A DNA stretch of 64,000 nucleotides from a bacterium. Lineage in GTDB: Bacteria > Myxococcota_A > Bradymonadia > UBA7976 > UBA1532. The stretch spans positions 372,001 to 436,000 of the forward strand of contig JAUHXC010000002.1 in NCBI GenBank assembly GCA_030427205.1, read 5' to 3'. Both the position numbers and the translations under genes were made by a program. Below are positions 9,283 through 20,077 of the stretch, one piece after another. The stretch's first letter is position 1, and each line of letters begins with the position of its first letter. The notes below the pieces were generated by a model. It was not told where the DNA came from. It saw nothing but the letters and a program-made list of their open reading frames with translations, and made no database searches.

Positions 9283-10062
9283 ATGATCCGCCGAATCGCC
9301 CTGACCCTCGCCCTCGGCGCGCCGCTGGCCCTCGGGCCGGTGACGCCGGCGGCGGCCCAGCAGAGCGGCCGGCTCGTCGAGACCCGGGACCAGGGGGTCC
9401 TCTACTACAAGAAGAAGCGGTTCAAGCAGGCCCGGCGCTACCTCGACCGGGCCTACGCGATGAAGGGCGGACCGGGCGACTTTCCGACGGTGTACTACCG
9501 CGGCATGACCGCGTTCGTGCTCGGTCAGGTCGACCTGGCGTACGAGATGATGACCGTCGCCGAGCGGCTCGCCGTCGATGATGCGCGCAAGCGCCGGGTG
9601 AAAGATCTGGGCAACCGGATCCGCGAGCTCTACGGCCCGGTGACGTTCAAGGCCTCGCCCAACGAGACCAACTCCCGCGGGCGGATCTTTTTCGAGGCCA
9701 AGACCGGCATCATCAACAAGGACAAGAAGGAGCGCTTCGCCGCGGTGCAGGAGCGCTACCAGACCACGTCGGTCGAGCTGCCGGCGACGCTGATGCTGCC
9801 CTATGGCGAGTTCACGGCCAACGGCATCCCCTTCACCGTGGTGGAGCGCGCCGAGAAACCGCCGGTCGTCGAGATCTTCCTGCAGGTGGTCGACGAAGAC
9901 GAGGGCGGCGCATCGGTCGGTGGCCTGGATACGTCGACGTGGGTGTGGATCGGCGTCGGCGCGGCCGCCGCTGTGGGCATCGGCGTCGGCGCGGCCCTCC
10001 TGCTCGGCGGCGATGAAGACCCGCCCCCCGAGTCTGCCGACCTGAGGCCGGATTTCCGGTAG
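9283..10062 (+). CDS. TPR-like exported protein with C-terminal membrane segment (paralogue B)
   Basis: A 259-aa protein. ATG 9283 is preceded by GGGAG and gives a clean signal peptide (MIRRIALTLALG...AAAQ). The track's 9154 start adds a non-signal leader. The body matches the protein at 6066-6890 block for block: DQGVLYYKKKRFKQA, a YRGMTAFVLGQ helix, GRIFFEAKTGIIN, a LPATLMLPYGEF strand region, and a terminal helix WVWIGVGAAAAVGIGVG. It precedes the second Cys-repeat lipoprotein (10151) by 88 nt. In the first module the order is reversed. The role is unknown; the conserved pairing suggests a functional partnership with the Cys-repeat proteins. Confidence 0.85.
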   Translation: MIRRIALTLALGAPLALGPVTPAAAQQSGRLVETRDQGVLYYKKKRFKQARRYLDRAYAMKGGPGDFPTVYYRGMTAFVLGQVDLAYEMMTVAERLAVDDARKRRVKDLGNRIRELYGPVTFKASPNETNSRGRIFFEAKTGIINKDKKERFAAVQERYQTTSVELPATLMLPYGEFTANGIPFTVVERAEKPPVVEIFLQVVDEDEGGASVGGLDTSTWVWIGVGAAAAVGIGVGAALLLGGDEDPPPESADLRPDFR

Positions 10063-10150
10063 CCTCCTCGCCGCCCCGCATGGGGCGCGCACCGTTGAGC
10101 GGCGGTATGATATTTATGGAGAGTCGTTCGGCCTCGACCCCGGGGGGTTC

Positions 10151-13100
10151 ATGGACTCGCGCTCACCGCTCGACCTCCGGGTCGGTCTTCTCGCCCTGAT
10201 TCTGGCGGCGTCTGCCGTTGGCTGTGAAGGCACGCCGGCCACTGCGCCCGCCGGCATATCGTTCTCACTCGAGGTCTGTGCGCCCCGCGCCGAGGGTGAT
10301 CAGGCCACGGGTTGTCGCGCCCGACTCGCCGGGGCCAGCATGTGCCTGGTCTTCGTGCCCGGGGACGATCCGACGCGGGCCCGGCGGATGCCGCTCGCGG
10401 TCCAACTCGGGGGCGCGATCGAGCCCGTCGACGACACCACGCTGAACGTGCAGGCCGGCGAGATCGCGCGGGCCTCCATCTTCGTCTTCCGCGATGCCAT
10501 CGACTGCGGCGCGCTCGAGATCGAGCGCATGTGCACGGCGGCGGATGGCTGCATCGCCCGCTACGGCCCGGTGGACGAGATCATGACGCCCGGCGCCACG
10601 ACGACGTTCGACTTCACCGTGGACGGCGTCTGTCAGGCACAGCGGCCGGATGACCCGGGTGAAGCCCTCCGGGAGATCTGCGGCGACGGGATCGACAACG
10701 ACTGTGACGGCGCGGTCGATGAAGAGTTGAGGGTCACGTGCAGCGTGGGGCTGGGCGAATGCCGCACCGAGGGGCAACGGCAGACCTGCACCGACGGGGT
10801 ATATGCCTGCGACGCGATCCCCGGCCCCCGGCAGTCCGACGCCAACTGCAACGGGCTCGACGACGACTGCGACGGCGTACCCGATCAGGCCGGAGATTGC
10901 GACAGCTGCCTCTTCGACAATGACTGCCTGTCGATGCCGGGAATGGGGCAGTGCGTCGACGATACCTGCGTCGAGTGCGATCCGATGGACAACGCCGGCT
11001 GTGAAGCCGAGGCGCCGGTGTGCAACGCTGCGACGCTCACCTGTGGGCCATGCGTGAACGATGGCCAATGCCGGGGGGGCGTCTGCGTCGACGGGGCGTG
11101 CCGGGCGTGTGATCCGGCGCGGTCTCGCGAGACCTGCGCCGAGACCCCGGAGACGCCGATCTGCGACGCCGAGGGCTTCGAGTGCCGGCCGTGCATGGTC
11201 GGCCCGGACTGCGAGGGCGACTTCTGCTTCCAGGGCCGCTGCGTCGAGTGCGACCCCGTCGGCAACGCCGGCTGCGAGGAGCCCACCTTCATCTGTGATG
11301 GTAACCGCTTCGAGTGTCGGACCTGCGAGCGCAACATCGAATGCGAGACGCGGGATCCGGCGAACCCGGTCTGCACCGACGGCGTCTGCGCCGAGTGCAC
11401 CGTCGGCAGCAACGACGGCTGCAGCGATCCCACCCGGCCGGTATGCATCTCCGATCCGCCGGGTTCGGCGGCGCGGTGCAGCCCATGCACCCGCGACGGC
11501 GACTGCTCGACCGATCAATGCAGCCCGGATGGGCGCTGCGTCGGCTGCGATCCGCAAACCCAAGCCGGCTGCGAGCCGCTGGGCGGACAGCCGATCTGCG
11601 ACGCGGACGAGTTCTGCCGCCCCTGCGTGGCAGACTTCGAGTGCCCGGGTGACGCGGTGTGCAGCGGCGGCGCCTGCCGGGAGTGCGCCGACGCAGACGC
11701 GCGCGGCTGCGCCGAGGACGGCGCCGAGCCGATCTGCGACGGCGGGAGCTGCCGACCCTGCGCGGCCGACGCCGAGTGTGCGCTGCGACCGGGAGAGCGC
11801 GAGCTCTGCGTCGAAGGTCGCTGCGCGCCGTGTGAACCCGAGACCAACCGCGGCTGCGCCGACCCGACCCCCGTATGTGGTGAGGAGGGCTGCCGGGCCT
11901 GCCTCGACGACGCCGAATGCCCGGGGCGCAGCCAGTGTGTCGACCGCGTCTGCCAGACGTGTGATCCGGCCGACAACGGCGGGTGTACGCCCGAAGCGCC
12001 GATCTGCGCGCGAGATGGCAGCCGCTGCGAGCCCTGCAACGCCGACGGGCAATGCCCCGGGGCCGACATCTGCGTCGGCGGGCAGTGTGTCGAGTGCGAT
12101 CCGATGACCAACCGGCCGTGCCTCGCCGACGGGCTCGCGCCGATCTGTGACCGCGCGACGGCGACCTGTGTCGCCTGTTCGGACGACGCGTCGTGCGGTG
12201 GGCTGCAATGCCTGCCCGATGGCCGGTGCACCGAGTGCGATCCCAACAATGGCGACGGCTGTGAGGCTGATCCTGCCCGCCCGATCTGCGGCGCTGATGG
12301 CGTTTGCCGGGGCTGCGGGGCCAATAGCGACTGCACCGACGCCGGCCTCGAACCGTTCTGTGACGTGCGCACCGAGCGCTGCGTGACCTGCGTCGAGGGC
12401 ACGAACGCCGGCTGTGATCCGAGCGGCACCAGCCCCATCTGCCAGGCGGGCAGCCAATGCCGCGGCTGCCGCGGTGACGAGTGCGGCGACGGCCTTCAGT
12501 GCCTCGCCAACGGCGCCTGCCGGGGCTGCAACCCGGATGGCAACGTCGGTTGCGGTGGAGATACGCCCATCTGCCAGAACGGGCAATGCGTGCCCTGCGT
12601 CAACAATGGTCAATGCGATACCCGGCCGTTCCTCTATTGCGTGCAGGGGCGCTGCGGAGAGTGTGCGCCGCCAGCCCCGGAGAACGACGGGCTCGGCCAG
12701 GGCTGCGATACCGACAGTGATCGACCCTTCTGCTCTGTGCGCGGCGACTGCATCCGCTGTGGCGCTGCCGAACAGAGCTGCGAAGACCTGGACGATGGGC
12801 GGGACTACTGCGTCGCCAACGGTCAGTGCGTCGCGTGCAACCCCGACCTGGACGCCACCGGGTGCAACGTGAACGGGGGGGAGCCGGCGTGCGACGCGCT
12901 CGACTATACGTGCCGCCCCTGCGAGAACCACGGCGAGTGCGGCGAGCTCTTCTGCGACGCGGGTCGCTGCGTCGCGTGCGCCCCCGATGGCAACCTGGGC
13001 TGTGACATTGCTGGGGTAGATCCCATCTGCTACCCGGGCAACCCCTATGCCTGTGGCGGGTGTGGCCGCGACGATCAATGTGACGGCAACCCCAACGGGA

Positions 13101-13270
13101 CGGACTGTCGCAGCGGAAGCGGTCGGTGCGGCTGTGGTGACGATGGCGATTGTACCGACAGCCCCTACGGCGATCGCTGCAGGGGCAACGGCCTCAACCG
13201 CCGGTGCGGGTGCGCCGGCAACGGCGACTGCCCGGACGGGTCGAACTGCGCGGGCGGGCGCTGTCAGTAG
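10151..13270 (+). CDS. Cys-rich repeat lipoprotein with MopE-type motifs
   Basis: A 1039-aa protein with a lipoprotein signal (LAASAVGC, Cys25) and a ~130-residue leader domain that also occurs in the first gene of the window (compare TTFDFTVDGVC with TVFDFTGPDGRC). Two MopE-type motifs follow (CGDGIDNDCDG, CNGLDDDCDG), then about fifteen Cys-rich units of the CDPxxNAGC...CxxDAEC...CV.G.C type. The C-terminus becomes shorter and denser in Cys (CGCGDDGDCTDSPYGDRC). It ends in CAGGRCQ with no membrane anchor or sorting domain. It is likely outer-membrane anchored and disulfide-bonded. The long antisense ORF on the other strand (10265-13585) is a GC-rich shadow. Confidence 0.88.
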   Translation: MDSRSPLDLRVGLLALILAASAVGCEGTPATAPAGISFSLEVCAPRAEGDQATGCRARLAGASMCLVFVPGDDPTRARRMPLAVQLGGAIEPVDDTTLNVQAGEIARASIFVFRDAIDCGALEIERMCTAADGCIARYGPVDEIMTPGATTTFDFTVDGVCQAQRPDDPGEALREICGDGIDNDCDGAVDEELRVTCSVGLGECRTEGQRQTCTDGVYACDAIPGPRQSDANCNGLDDDCDGVPDQAGDCDSCLFDNDCLSMPGMGQCVDDTCVECDPMDNAGCEAEAPVCNAATLTCGPCVNDGQCRGGVCVDGACRACDPARSRETCAETPETPICDAEGFECRPCMVGPDCEGDFCFQGRCVECDPVGNAGCEEPTFICDGNRFECRTCERNIECETRDPANPVCTDGVCAECTVGSNDGCSDPTRPVCISDPPGSAARCSPCTRDGDCSTDQCSPDGRCVGCDPQTQAGCEPLGGQPICDADEFCRPCVADFECPGDAVCSGGACRECADADARGCAEDGAEPICDGGSCRPCAADAECALRPGERELCVEGRCAPCEPETNRGCADPTPVCGEEGCRACLDDAECPGRSQCVDRVCQTCDPADNGGCTPEAPICARDGSRCEPCNADGQCPGADICVGGQCVECDPMTNRPCLADGLAPICDRATATCVACSDDASCGGLQCLPDGRCTECDPNNGDGCEADPARPICGADGVCRGCGANSDCTDAGLEPFCDVRTERCVTCVEGTNAGCDPSGTSPICQAGSQCRGCRGDECGDGLQCLANGACRGCNPDGNVGCGGDTPICQNGQCVPCVNNGQCDTRPFLYCVQGRCGECAPPAPENDGLGQGCDTDSDRPFCSVRGDCIRCGAAEQSCEDLDDGRDYCVANGQCVACNPDLDATGCNVNGGEPACDALDYTCRPCENHGECGELFCDAGRCVACAPDGNLGCDIAGVDPICYPGNPYACGGCGRDDQCDGNPNGTDCRSGSGRCGCGDDGDCTDSPYGDRCRGNGLNRRCGCAGNGDCPDGSNCAGGRCQ

Positions 13271-13409
13271 GCGACGGACCGCCGCTGTCGTCGGGTCTGC
13301 CGCGACGATACAGCCGGCCTCCGAATCACGATCTGCTTGCCGCCCCCGCGACCACGCACTACCGTCGCCCATAGACCATGTCCCGTAGACCTTCACCCGG
13401 AGCCCCCGC

Positions 13410-14042
13410 ATGCTGCGCATCGCATCTGCCGCCCTCGCCTGCCTCCTGCTCGCCCCGGCCGCTCTCGCCGAGACACCGCCGGCCCCCTCCGCCGAGCTGA
13501 CCCCGGACCAGCGCGCGGCCCTGGGCAAGATCGTGCCGTCGGGCGGCTTCGCGCACTTCAGCGGCATGACCGAGGGCGCGTGCAAGATCCCCGTGCTCTA
13601 CGCCTCGGGCTACAAGCCGTGGACGCTGACGATCGTGCACGCCGACGCGATGAAGTTCGACGGCCCGCGCGAGGCCTCCGAGAACGCCGGGCCGTCACTG
13701 CCGGGCGTCTTGGAGACCTATCGCCGTACGGTCGAGCGCTGCGGCTTCCCGGTGCCCGCGGTGACGGGGCAATCTCCGCTGAAGGGCAAGAAAGCGGCGC
13801 CGCGGCAGGCCGATCCGGCGCTCATCGGCACCCTGCCGGGCCCGGCGACGCTGGCGTATCTCTCGGGCGCCGCGGAGAACATGCACAACCTGCCCGCGGT
13901 CTTCGTGATGCGCCACGGGGACACGCCCGTCGCCGTCGTCGCCGGCAAAGGGCATCCGATGAAGGCCTTCCCGCTGCCCGGTGGCTGGAATGACGCCATG
14001 ACCGCCTATCAGGCGCTCTTGAAGGCCCGCGGCTACCGCTGA
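13410..14042 (+). CDS. Secreted protein of unknown function
   Basis: A 210-aa protein. ATG 13410 follows CCGGAGCCCCCGC. A classical signal peptide ends at ALAE, followed by a Pro-rich spacer. The rest is a small alpha/beta-looking domain with ACKIPVLYASGYKPWTLTIVH, a central LPGVLETYRRTVERCGFPVP helix and a closing MKAFPLPGGWNDAMTAYQALLKARGY segment. I recognise no family and see no catalytic motif. Two cysteines (in EGACK and ERCGF) could form one disulfide. It stands alone between the Cys-rich gene and a convergent operon, and its stop is 10 nt from the end of the opposing kinase gene. Confidence 0.75.
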   Translation: MLRIASAALACLLLAPAALAETPPAPSAELTPDQRAALGKIVPSGGFAHFSGMTEGACKIPVLYASGYKPWTLTIVHADAMKFDGPREASENAGPSLPGVLETYRRTVERCGFPVPAVTGQSPLKGKKAAPRQADPALIGTLPGPATLAYLSGAAENMHNLPAVFVMRHGDTPVAVVAGKGHPMKAFPLPGGWNDAMTAYQALLKARGYR

Positions 14043-14052
14043 GCCGCCCTCC

Positions 14053-14955
14053 TCAGGCGGTCACGTTGCGGCAGATCCACTCGGCGTCGTCCGCCAGCGG
14101 CGCATCCTCCACATCGAGCGCGTAGAGGCCCAGCGCGGTGGCGTAGTGCGCCGCGGTGACTCGCGCGAGCGCTTCGGTGCCGGCGTCGACTGAACCATAG
14201 ACGGCGAAGAAGCCCGGGCGGGCCGCCGGCGGCAGGACGGTGTAGGCGATCGAGAGATCGATGCCCGGATGGCTGATCATCACGTCGCCCCAATCGATGG
14301 CCCCGCACAGATCGCCGTCGCCGTCGACCAGCAGATGCCGCGGGTACAGATCGCCATGGCAGACGGTGCGCGCGGCGCCCGGCGGCGGGCCGGCTCGATC
14401 GACCACCGCCTCGATGCCCGCGAGCCACGGCGCGTAGCGGGTGCCCATCAGCCGCGGCAGCCGGCTGCGCGTGAGGCGCCGGCGCGCGTCGATATCGCAC
14501 TTCGCCGTGTCATCGGGGGCGCCGGCGGACCGGGCCAGGTCGATCGGCAGTCGATGCAGCGCCACCAGAAACTCGGCGATCTGCGGGGCGAGGCGCACGC
14601 GGGCATCGGCGTCGAGCCGTGCCCGATCGAGCGTGCTGCCCGGCACGAAGCGATGCGCGATATAGGGCGCGGCGTGATCGGGCCCGGGCTCGCCGACGTA
14701 TTTGGCGGCGGGCACCGCGATGGGCAGGTGCGGCGCCAGCGCCGGCAGGACCCGGGCCTCGATCCGGATCAGCTCGACGGCCAGCGGTCGCCGTGGGAAG
14801 CGGAACGTCCACTCACCAAACCGCCAGACGTCGTTGTCCCAGCCCTCCCCCACCCGCTGCGGCACACAGGCCGCCGTCCCGGGCACCAGCCGCGCAGCGA
14901 GGGCTCGGGCGAGGGCCGCGTCCACGGGGAACTGCGGCGTCCAGGGGTCGGGCAT
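14053..14955 (-). CDS. APH-fold phosphotransferase, macrolide 2'-phosphotransferase-like
   Basis: A 300-aa kinase-fold protein of full family length. The catalytic loop reads CHGDLYPRHLLV. His replaces the usual Asn of the aminoglycoside-kinase HxDxxxxN motif, which is the pattern I recall for macrolide phosphotransferases (Mph: HGDLxxxH). The metal-binding loop is AIDWGD, followed by HPGIDLSIAY. An N-terminal EGWDNDVWRF...FRFPRR segment supplies the ATP-loop region and lysine/arginine. It starts 12 nt after the acyl-CoA ligase stop, with GGAGCACCC upstream, so the two are probably one operon. The substrate is not certain. Homologues include resistance enzymes and metabolic kinases, so a resistance role is inference only. 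Confidence 0.75.
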   Translation of the reverse strand: MPDPWTPQFPVDAALARALAARLVPGTAACVPQRVGEGWDNDVWRFGEWTFRFPRRPLAVELIRIEARVLPALAPHLPIAVPAAKYVGEPGPDHAAPYIAHRFVPGSTLDRARLDADARVRLAPQIAEFLVALHRLPIDLARSAGAPDDTAKCDIDARRRLTRSRLPRLMGTRYAPWLAGIEAVVDRAGPPPGAARTVCHGDLYPRHLLVDGDGDLCGAIDWGDVMISHPGIDLSIAYTVLPPAARPGFFAVYGSVDAGTEALARVTAAHYATALGLYALDVEDAPLADDAEWICRNVTA

Positions 14956-14967
14956 GGGTGCTCCGCG

Positions 14968-16890
14968 CTACGGCGTGATGCCGAAGCCGTCTTCGTCGTA
15001 GATGCGATCGAGCGTCGCGGCGTACTTCTCCTCGACGGCCTTGCGCCGGATCTTCATCGTCGGGGTCAGCTCGCCGCCGACCTGGCTGAAGTCCTGCTCG
15101 AGCAACGCGAAGCGCTTGACCCGCTCGACCTGCGACAGCGCCGCGTTGCCCCGGCGGACCGCCGCCCGGATACGCTCGCGGTACTCTTCGCGGGCGACGA
15201 TCGGCGCCATCGCCGCGGAGAGCGCCGCGCTGCGCTCGGCGGGGTTGGCCATCAGCTCGGCGCTCAGCCGCTCGACGGTCTGCTTGTCGACCCAGCCGTT
15301 CTGAAGGCCGAACCCCAGCGTCTCGAGCGGGCCGGGCACGACGAGCGCGCTGACGAACTTGCGGCCGTCGGCGTGGGCGTGCACATGGCCGATGAGCGGA
15401 TCGGCCGCCTTGATGGCGTTCTCGATGTTGGCCGGCGTGAGGTTCTTACCGCCCGCGGTGATGATGATGTGCTTCTTGCGATCGGTGATGCGCAGGAAGC
15501 CGTCGGCGTCGATCGCGGCGATGTCGCCGGTGTGCAGCCAGCCGTCGACCACGGTGCGCGCCGTCGCGTCGGGGTCGCGGAAGTAGCCGCCGAAGACCGC
15601 CGGGCCCTTGATGAGCAGCTCGCCGTCGGCGGCGATGCGCTGTTCGAGACCGGGCACGAGCTGACCCACCGTGCCGATGCGCGCCTGACCCGGCGCGTTG
15701 ACGTGGGTGACGACGGTGGCCTCCGTCTGGCCGTAGACCTCGTAGAGCGGCAGCCCGGCCGCCCAGAAGAAGCGCATGACCTCCTTGGGCGTCGGCGCCG
15801 CGCCGACCAGCGAGAAGCGCACCCGGCCGCCGAAAGCCGCCTGCACCTTGGAGAAGACCAGCTTCTCGGCGATGGCGTACTTCAGCCGCAGCCCGAAGGG
15901 GATCGACTCGCCGCGCCGCATGCGCTCACCGCGGGCCTCGCCGACCCGCTCGGCCCAGGCGGCGATCGCGCGCACGGCCGGTGGTTTCGACTCCAGCTCG
16001 CCGCGCACCCGGGCGTAGGCCTTCTCGAAGATGCGCGGCACCGACCCGAAGATGGTCGGCTGCACCTCGCCCAGCTCGGTGAGCACCGCCCCGATGCTGC
16101 TGGCGAAGGCGGTGGCGTAGCCCAGCGCGATGCGGGTGTATGAGGCCAGGATGCGCTCGGCGACGTGCGCCATGGGCAGGAAGCTCATCGCGAGGTCGTT
16201 CTGGCGGAAGTCCTGGAAGCTGTCGGCCTGGCGCATCATCCACAGGATGTTGGCGTGGGTGATCATCGCGCACTTGGGCGGCCCGGTGGTGCCCGAGGTG
16301 TAGACGAAGATCGCCGCGTCGTCGGCGGCTCGGGCGGTGACCCGCCCCCGGATCGCCTCTGCGTCGAGCGGCTCTCCGGCCAAAGCCGACGGGTCGGTGA
16401 GGCGGGGGTCATCGCCGTCGGCCAGCCACGCGGCGTCCCAGGGCACGATGGCCTCGACGCTCTTCAGATCGGCGGTCGCTTCGAGCACCACCGCCAGCTC
16501 GCTGCGGTCGCCGACCGTCACCACCCGCGCGCCGCTGTGCTCGAGGATGTAGCGCACTTGGCTCGCCGACTGCTTGGGATAGATGCCCAGGCTGATGCAG
16601 CCGGCGAGCTGGGCCCCCATGTCCTGCACGACCCATTTCGGCCGCGTCGGGCCGAGCACCGCGACGCGATCGCCGGCCTGCAGCCCGAGATCGACGAGGC
16701 CGCGGGCGACCCGGGCGGCTCGATCGCCGAACTCACCCCATGTCGTCGACAGCCACGCGCCGTCGGCCTTGTGGAAGAACGCGACGCGCTGGGCGTCGGC
16801 GGCCACCCGCCGCAGGAACATGTCGCCGAGGCTGTCGGCGTCGGGGGCGAGGTTGCGGGCCGGGGCGTCGGATCCGGTATCGAGGGGCAT
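14968..16890 (-). CDS. Long-chain fatty acid-CoA ligase (AMP-forming, FadD15-like)
   Basis: A 640-aa member of the adenylate-forming superfamily that activates fatty acids to acyl-CoA through an acyl-AMP. The P-loop-like motif IFVYTSGTTGPPKCAM is at ~194-209. A YEVYGQTEATVV motif and a LHTGDIAAIDADGFLRITDRKK region carry the adenylate- and hinge-forming residues, and the C-terminal domain is complete. AGGAGAACCCG lies directly before the ATG. It heads a two-gene minus-strand unit with the phosphotransferase. Together with the acyl-CoA carboxylase, enoyl-CoA hydratase and glyoxylate genes elsewhere in the window it fits fatty-acid use. Chain-length preference cannot be read from the sequence. 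Confidence 0.92.
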   Translation of the reverse strand: MPLDTGSDAPARNLAPDADSLGDMFLRRVAADAQRVAFFHKADGAWLSTTWGEFGDRAARVARGLVDLGLQAGDRVAVLGPTRPKWVVQDMGAQLAGCISLGIYPKQSASQVRYILEHSGARVVTVGDRSELAVVLEATADLKSVEAIVPWDAAWLADGDDPRLTDPSALAGEPLDAEAIRGRVTARAADDAAIFVYTSGTTGPPKCAMITHANILWMMRQADSFQDFRQNDLAMSFLPMAHVAERILASYTRIALGYATAFASSIGAVLTELGEVQPTIFGSVPRIFEKAYARVRGELESKPPAVRAIAAWAERVGEARGERMRRGESIPFGLRLKYAIAEKLVFSKVQAAFGGRVRFSLVGAAPTPKEVMRFFWAAGLPLYEVYGQTEATVVTHVNAPGQARIGTVGQLVPGLEQRIAADGELLIKGPAVFGGYFRDPDATARTVVDGWLHTGDIAAIDADGFLRITDRKKHIIITAGGKNLTPANIENAIKAADPLIGHVHAHADGRKFVSALVVPGPLETLGFGLQNGWVDKQTVERLSAELMANPAERSAALSAAMAPIVAREEYRERIRAAVRRGNAALSQVERVKRFALLEQDFSQVGGELTPTMKIRRKAVEEKYAATLDRIYDEDGFGITP

Positions 16891-17027
16891 CGGGTTCTCC
16901 TGTACGGTCCGCGGGCACGGTCTGATGAGACGGGCCTGCGCACTGTAGCGGACCCGCTGCGCCGGTGGCAGTCATCCGCGTCCGCCGGTCACCCGCCGCG
17001 CGGCGTCGGGCACCGTCGAGAGCTTGA

Positions 17028-18989
<1,962 letters not shown>

Positions 18990-18998
18990 GGCACCGTC

Positions 18999-19160
18999 AG
19001 GAAACAAGTCGTCCATTCGGACGCGACCTCACGCGCCAGGGCCGGCTTACCGCTTCGGCCGCTTCCTCGACGTACCGCTTGGTACGACTTCGTCGCGGCC
19101 TGTAGGGGCGCTCGGCCCTGGCGCGCGATCTCGCGCCCTCGGTAGATCGACTTGTTTCCT
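18999..19160. repeat. Nested inverted-repeat element (large potential hairpin)
   Basis: Outer arms GGAAACAAGTCG (19000-19011) and CGACTTGTTTCC (19148-19159) are perfect 12-bp inverses. Inner arms CGCGCCAGGGCCG (19032-19044) and CGGCCCTGGCGCG (19113-19125) are perfect 13-bp inverses. A central CGTACC-gctt-GGTACG hairpin (19071-19086) sits inside. The nested order allows one long imperfect hairpin of ~160 nt. It lies between two plus-strand genes. A terminator, a structured RNA or a MITE-like element are all possible. Confidence 0.75.
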
Positions 19161-19243
19161 TCCGGTCCCTGAGGGGCGACATCCGTGGTAACACCGACCG
19201 CCGACAGCGTATGTTGCCGGTGAACCGACCGGGGAACCGAGGC

Positions 19244-20077
19244 ATGTCATCGCGCCGCCTGCTGCTCATCGGACTCTCGCCGCTGCTGCTCGTCGCGTCG
19301 GCCCACGCCGGCCCGTGGAGCAAGTCCGCCGGCGAGCTGTACGTGAAGCTGTCGGGCGGGGCCTTCCTCGCCGGCGAATACGTCGATCCGGCCGGACGCA
19401 GCGCAGACGACGTCGACTTCCTGGGCATCACCACGGCGCTCTACGCCGAGCTGGGCCTCGCCGAGCGGCTGCATCTGGTCGTCTACGTGCCGCACGTCGT
19501 CGCCCGCAACGCCTTCGCCGGCACCGGCGATCGCTACCTGAGCTATGGCGGCGGCGACGCGCGCGTCGGCGCGCAGTACAGCCCGCCGCTGCCCTTCCCG
19601 GCGGCGATCCGGATCGAGACGAAGGTCCCCCTCTACGATCTGAGCGAGCCCGGCGGCCTCGAAGGCCCGCTGTTTCCGGCGCGCGGCGACGGGCAGATCG
19701 ACGTCGACGGGTGGCTCGCGGCCGGCGGATCGGCGGGCGCGCTCTATGGCTTCGCCGAGCTGGGCTATCGCCATCGGACGGCCACGTATACGGGCGGGGA
19801 CATGGATCAGGACTACGCCGGCTCGGCGCTGGCGTATGGCCAGCTGGGCTATACCTTCGGCCCTTCGATCATCGTCGCGCTCAACGCGCAGGCCGTCGTG
19901 CCGCTGGAAGACGACGGGCGGACGAAGGGCTACGCCACCGTCGGGCCGTCGATCTACGCCCCGGTCGGCGGCGGGCTGGCGCTCGAAGGCTACTACGACG
20001 CGACGCTCTGGGCGCGCGCCGCCAGCCGGGGCCAGACCGTCATTCTCGGGGTCAGCTACGCAGGGGAGGTCTGGTGA
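19244..20077 (+). CDS. Probable outer-membrane beta-barrel protein
   Basis: A 277-aa protein taken from ATG 19244, which gives a clean signal peptide (MSSRRLLLIGLSPLLLVASAHAG). The track's ATG 19211 adds eleven residues without a ribosome site. The mature part alternates hydrophobic and polar residues in short stretches separated by Gly/Asp/Pro turns (ELYVKLSGGAFLAGEYV; ALYAELGLAERLHLVVYVPHV; GQLGYTFGPSIIVALNAQAVV) and ends in an aromatic residue (GVSYAGEVW), as expected for an outer-membrane barrel. The stop overlaps the next gene's start by one base (TGATG), so translation is coupled to the DUF547 lipoprotein. The transported substrate, if any, is unknown. Confidence 0.75.
   Translation: MSSRRLLLIGLSPLLLVASAHAGPWSKSAGELYVKLSGGAFLAGEYVDPAGRSADDVDFLGITTALYAELGLAERLHLVVYVPHVVARNAFAGTGDRYLSYGGGDARVGAQYSPPLPFPAAIRIETKVPLYDLSEPGGLEGPLFPARGDGQIDVDGWLAAGGSAGALYGFAELGYRHRTATYTGGDMDQDYAGSALAYGQLGYTFGPSIIVALNAQAVVPLEDDGRTKGYATVGPSIYAPVGGGLALEGYYDATLWARAASRGQTVILGVSYAGEVW

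Noticed and set aside
10265-13585. 1106-aa minus-strand ORF
   Set aside because: It is antisense to the Cys-repeat lipoprotein and rich in Ala/Val/Arg without domains.
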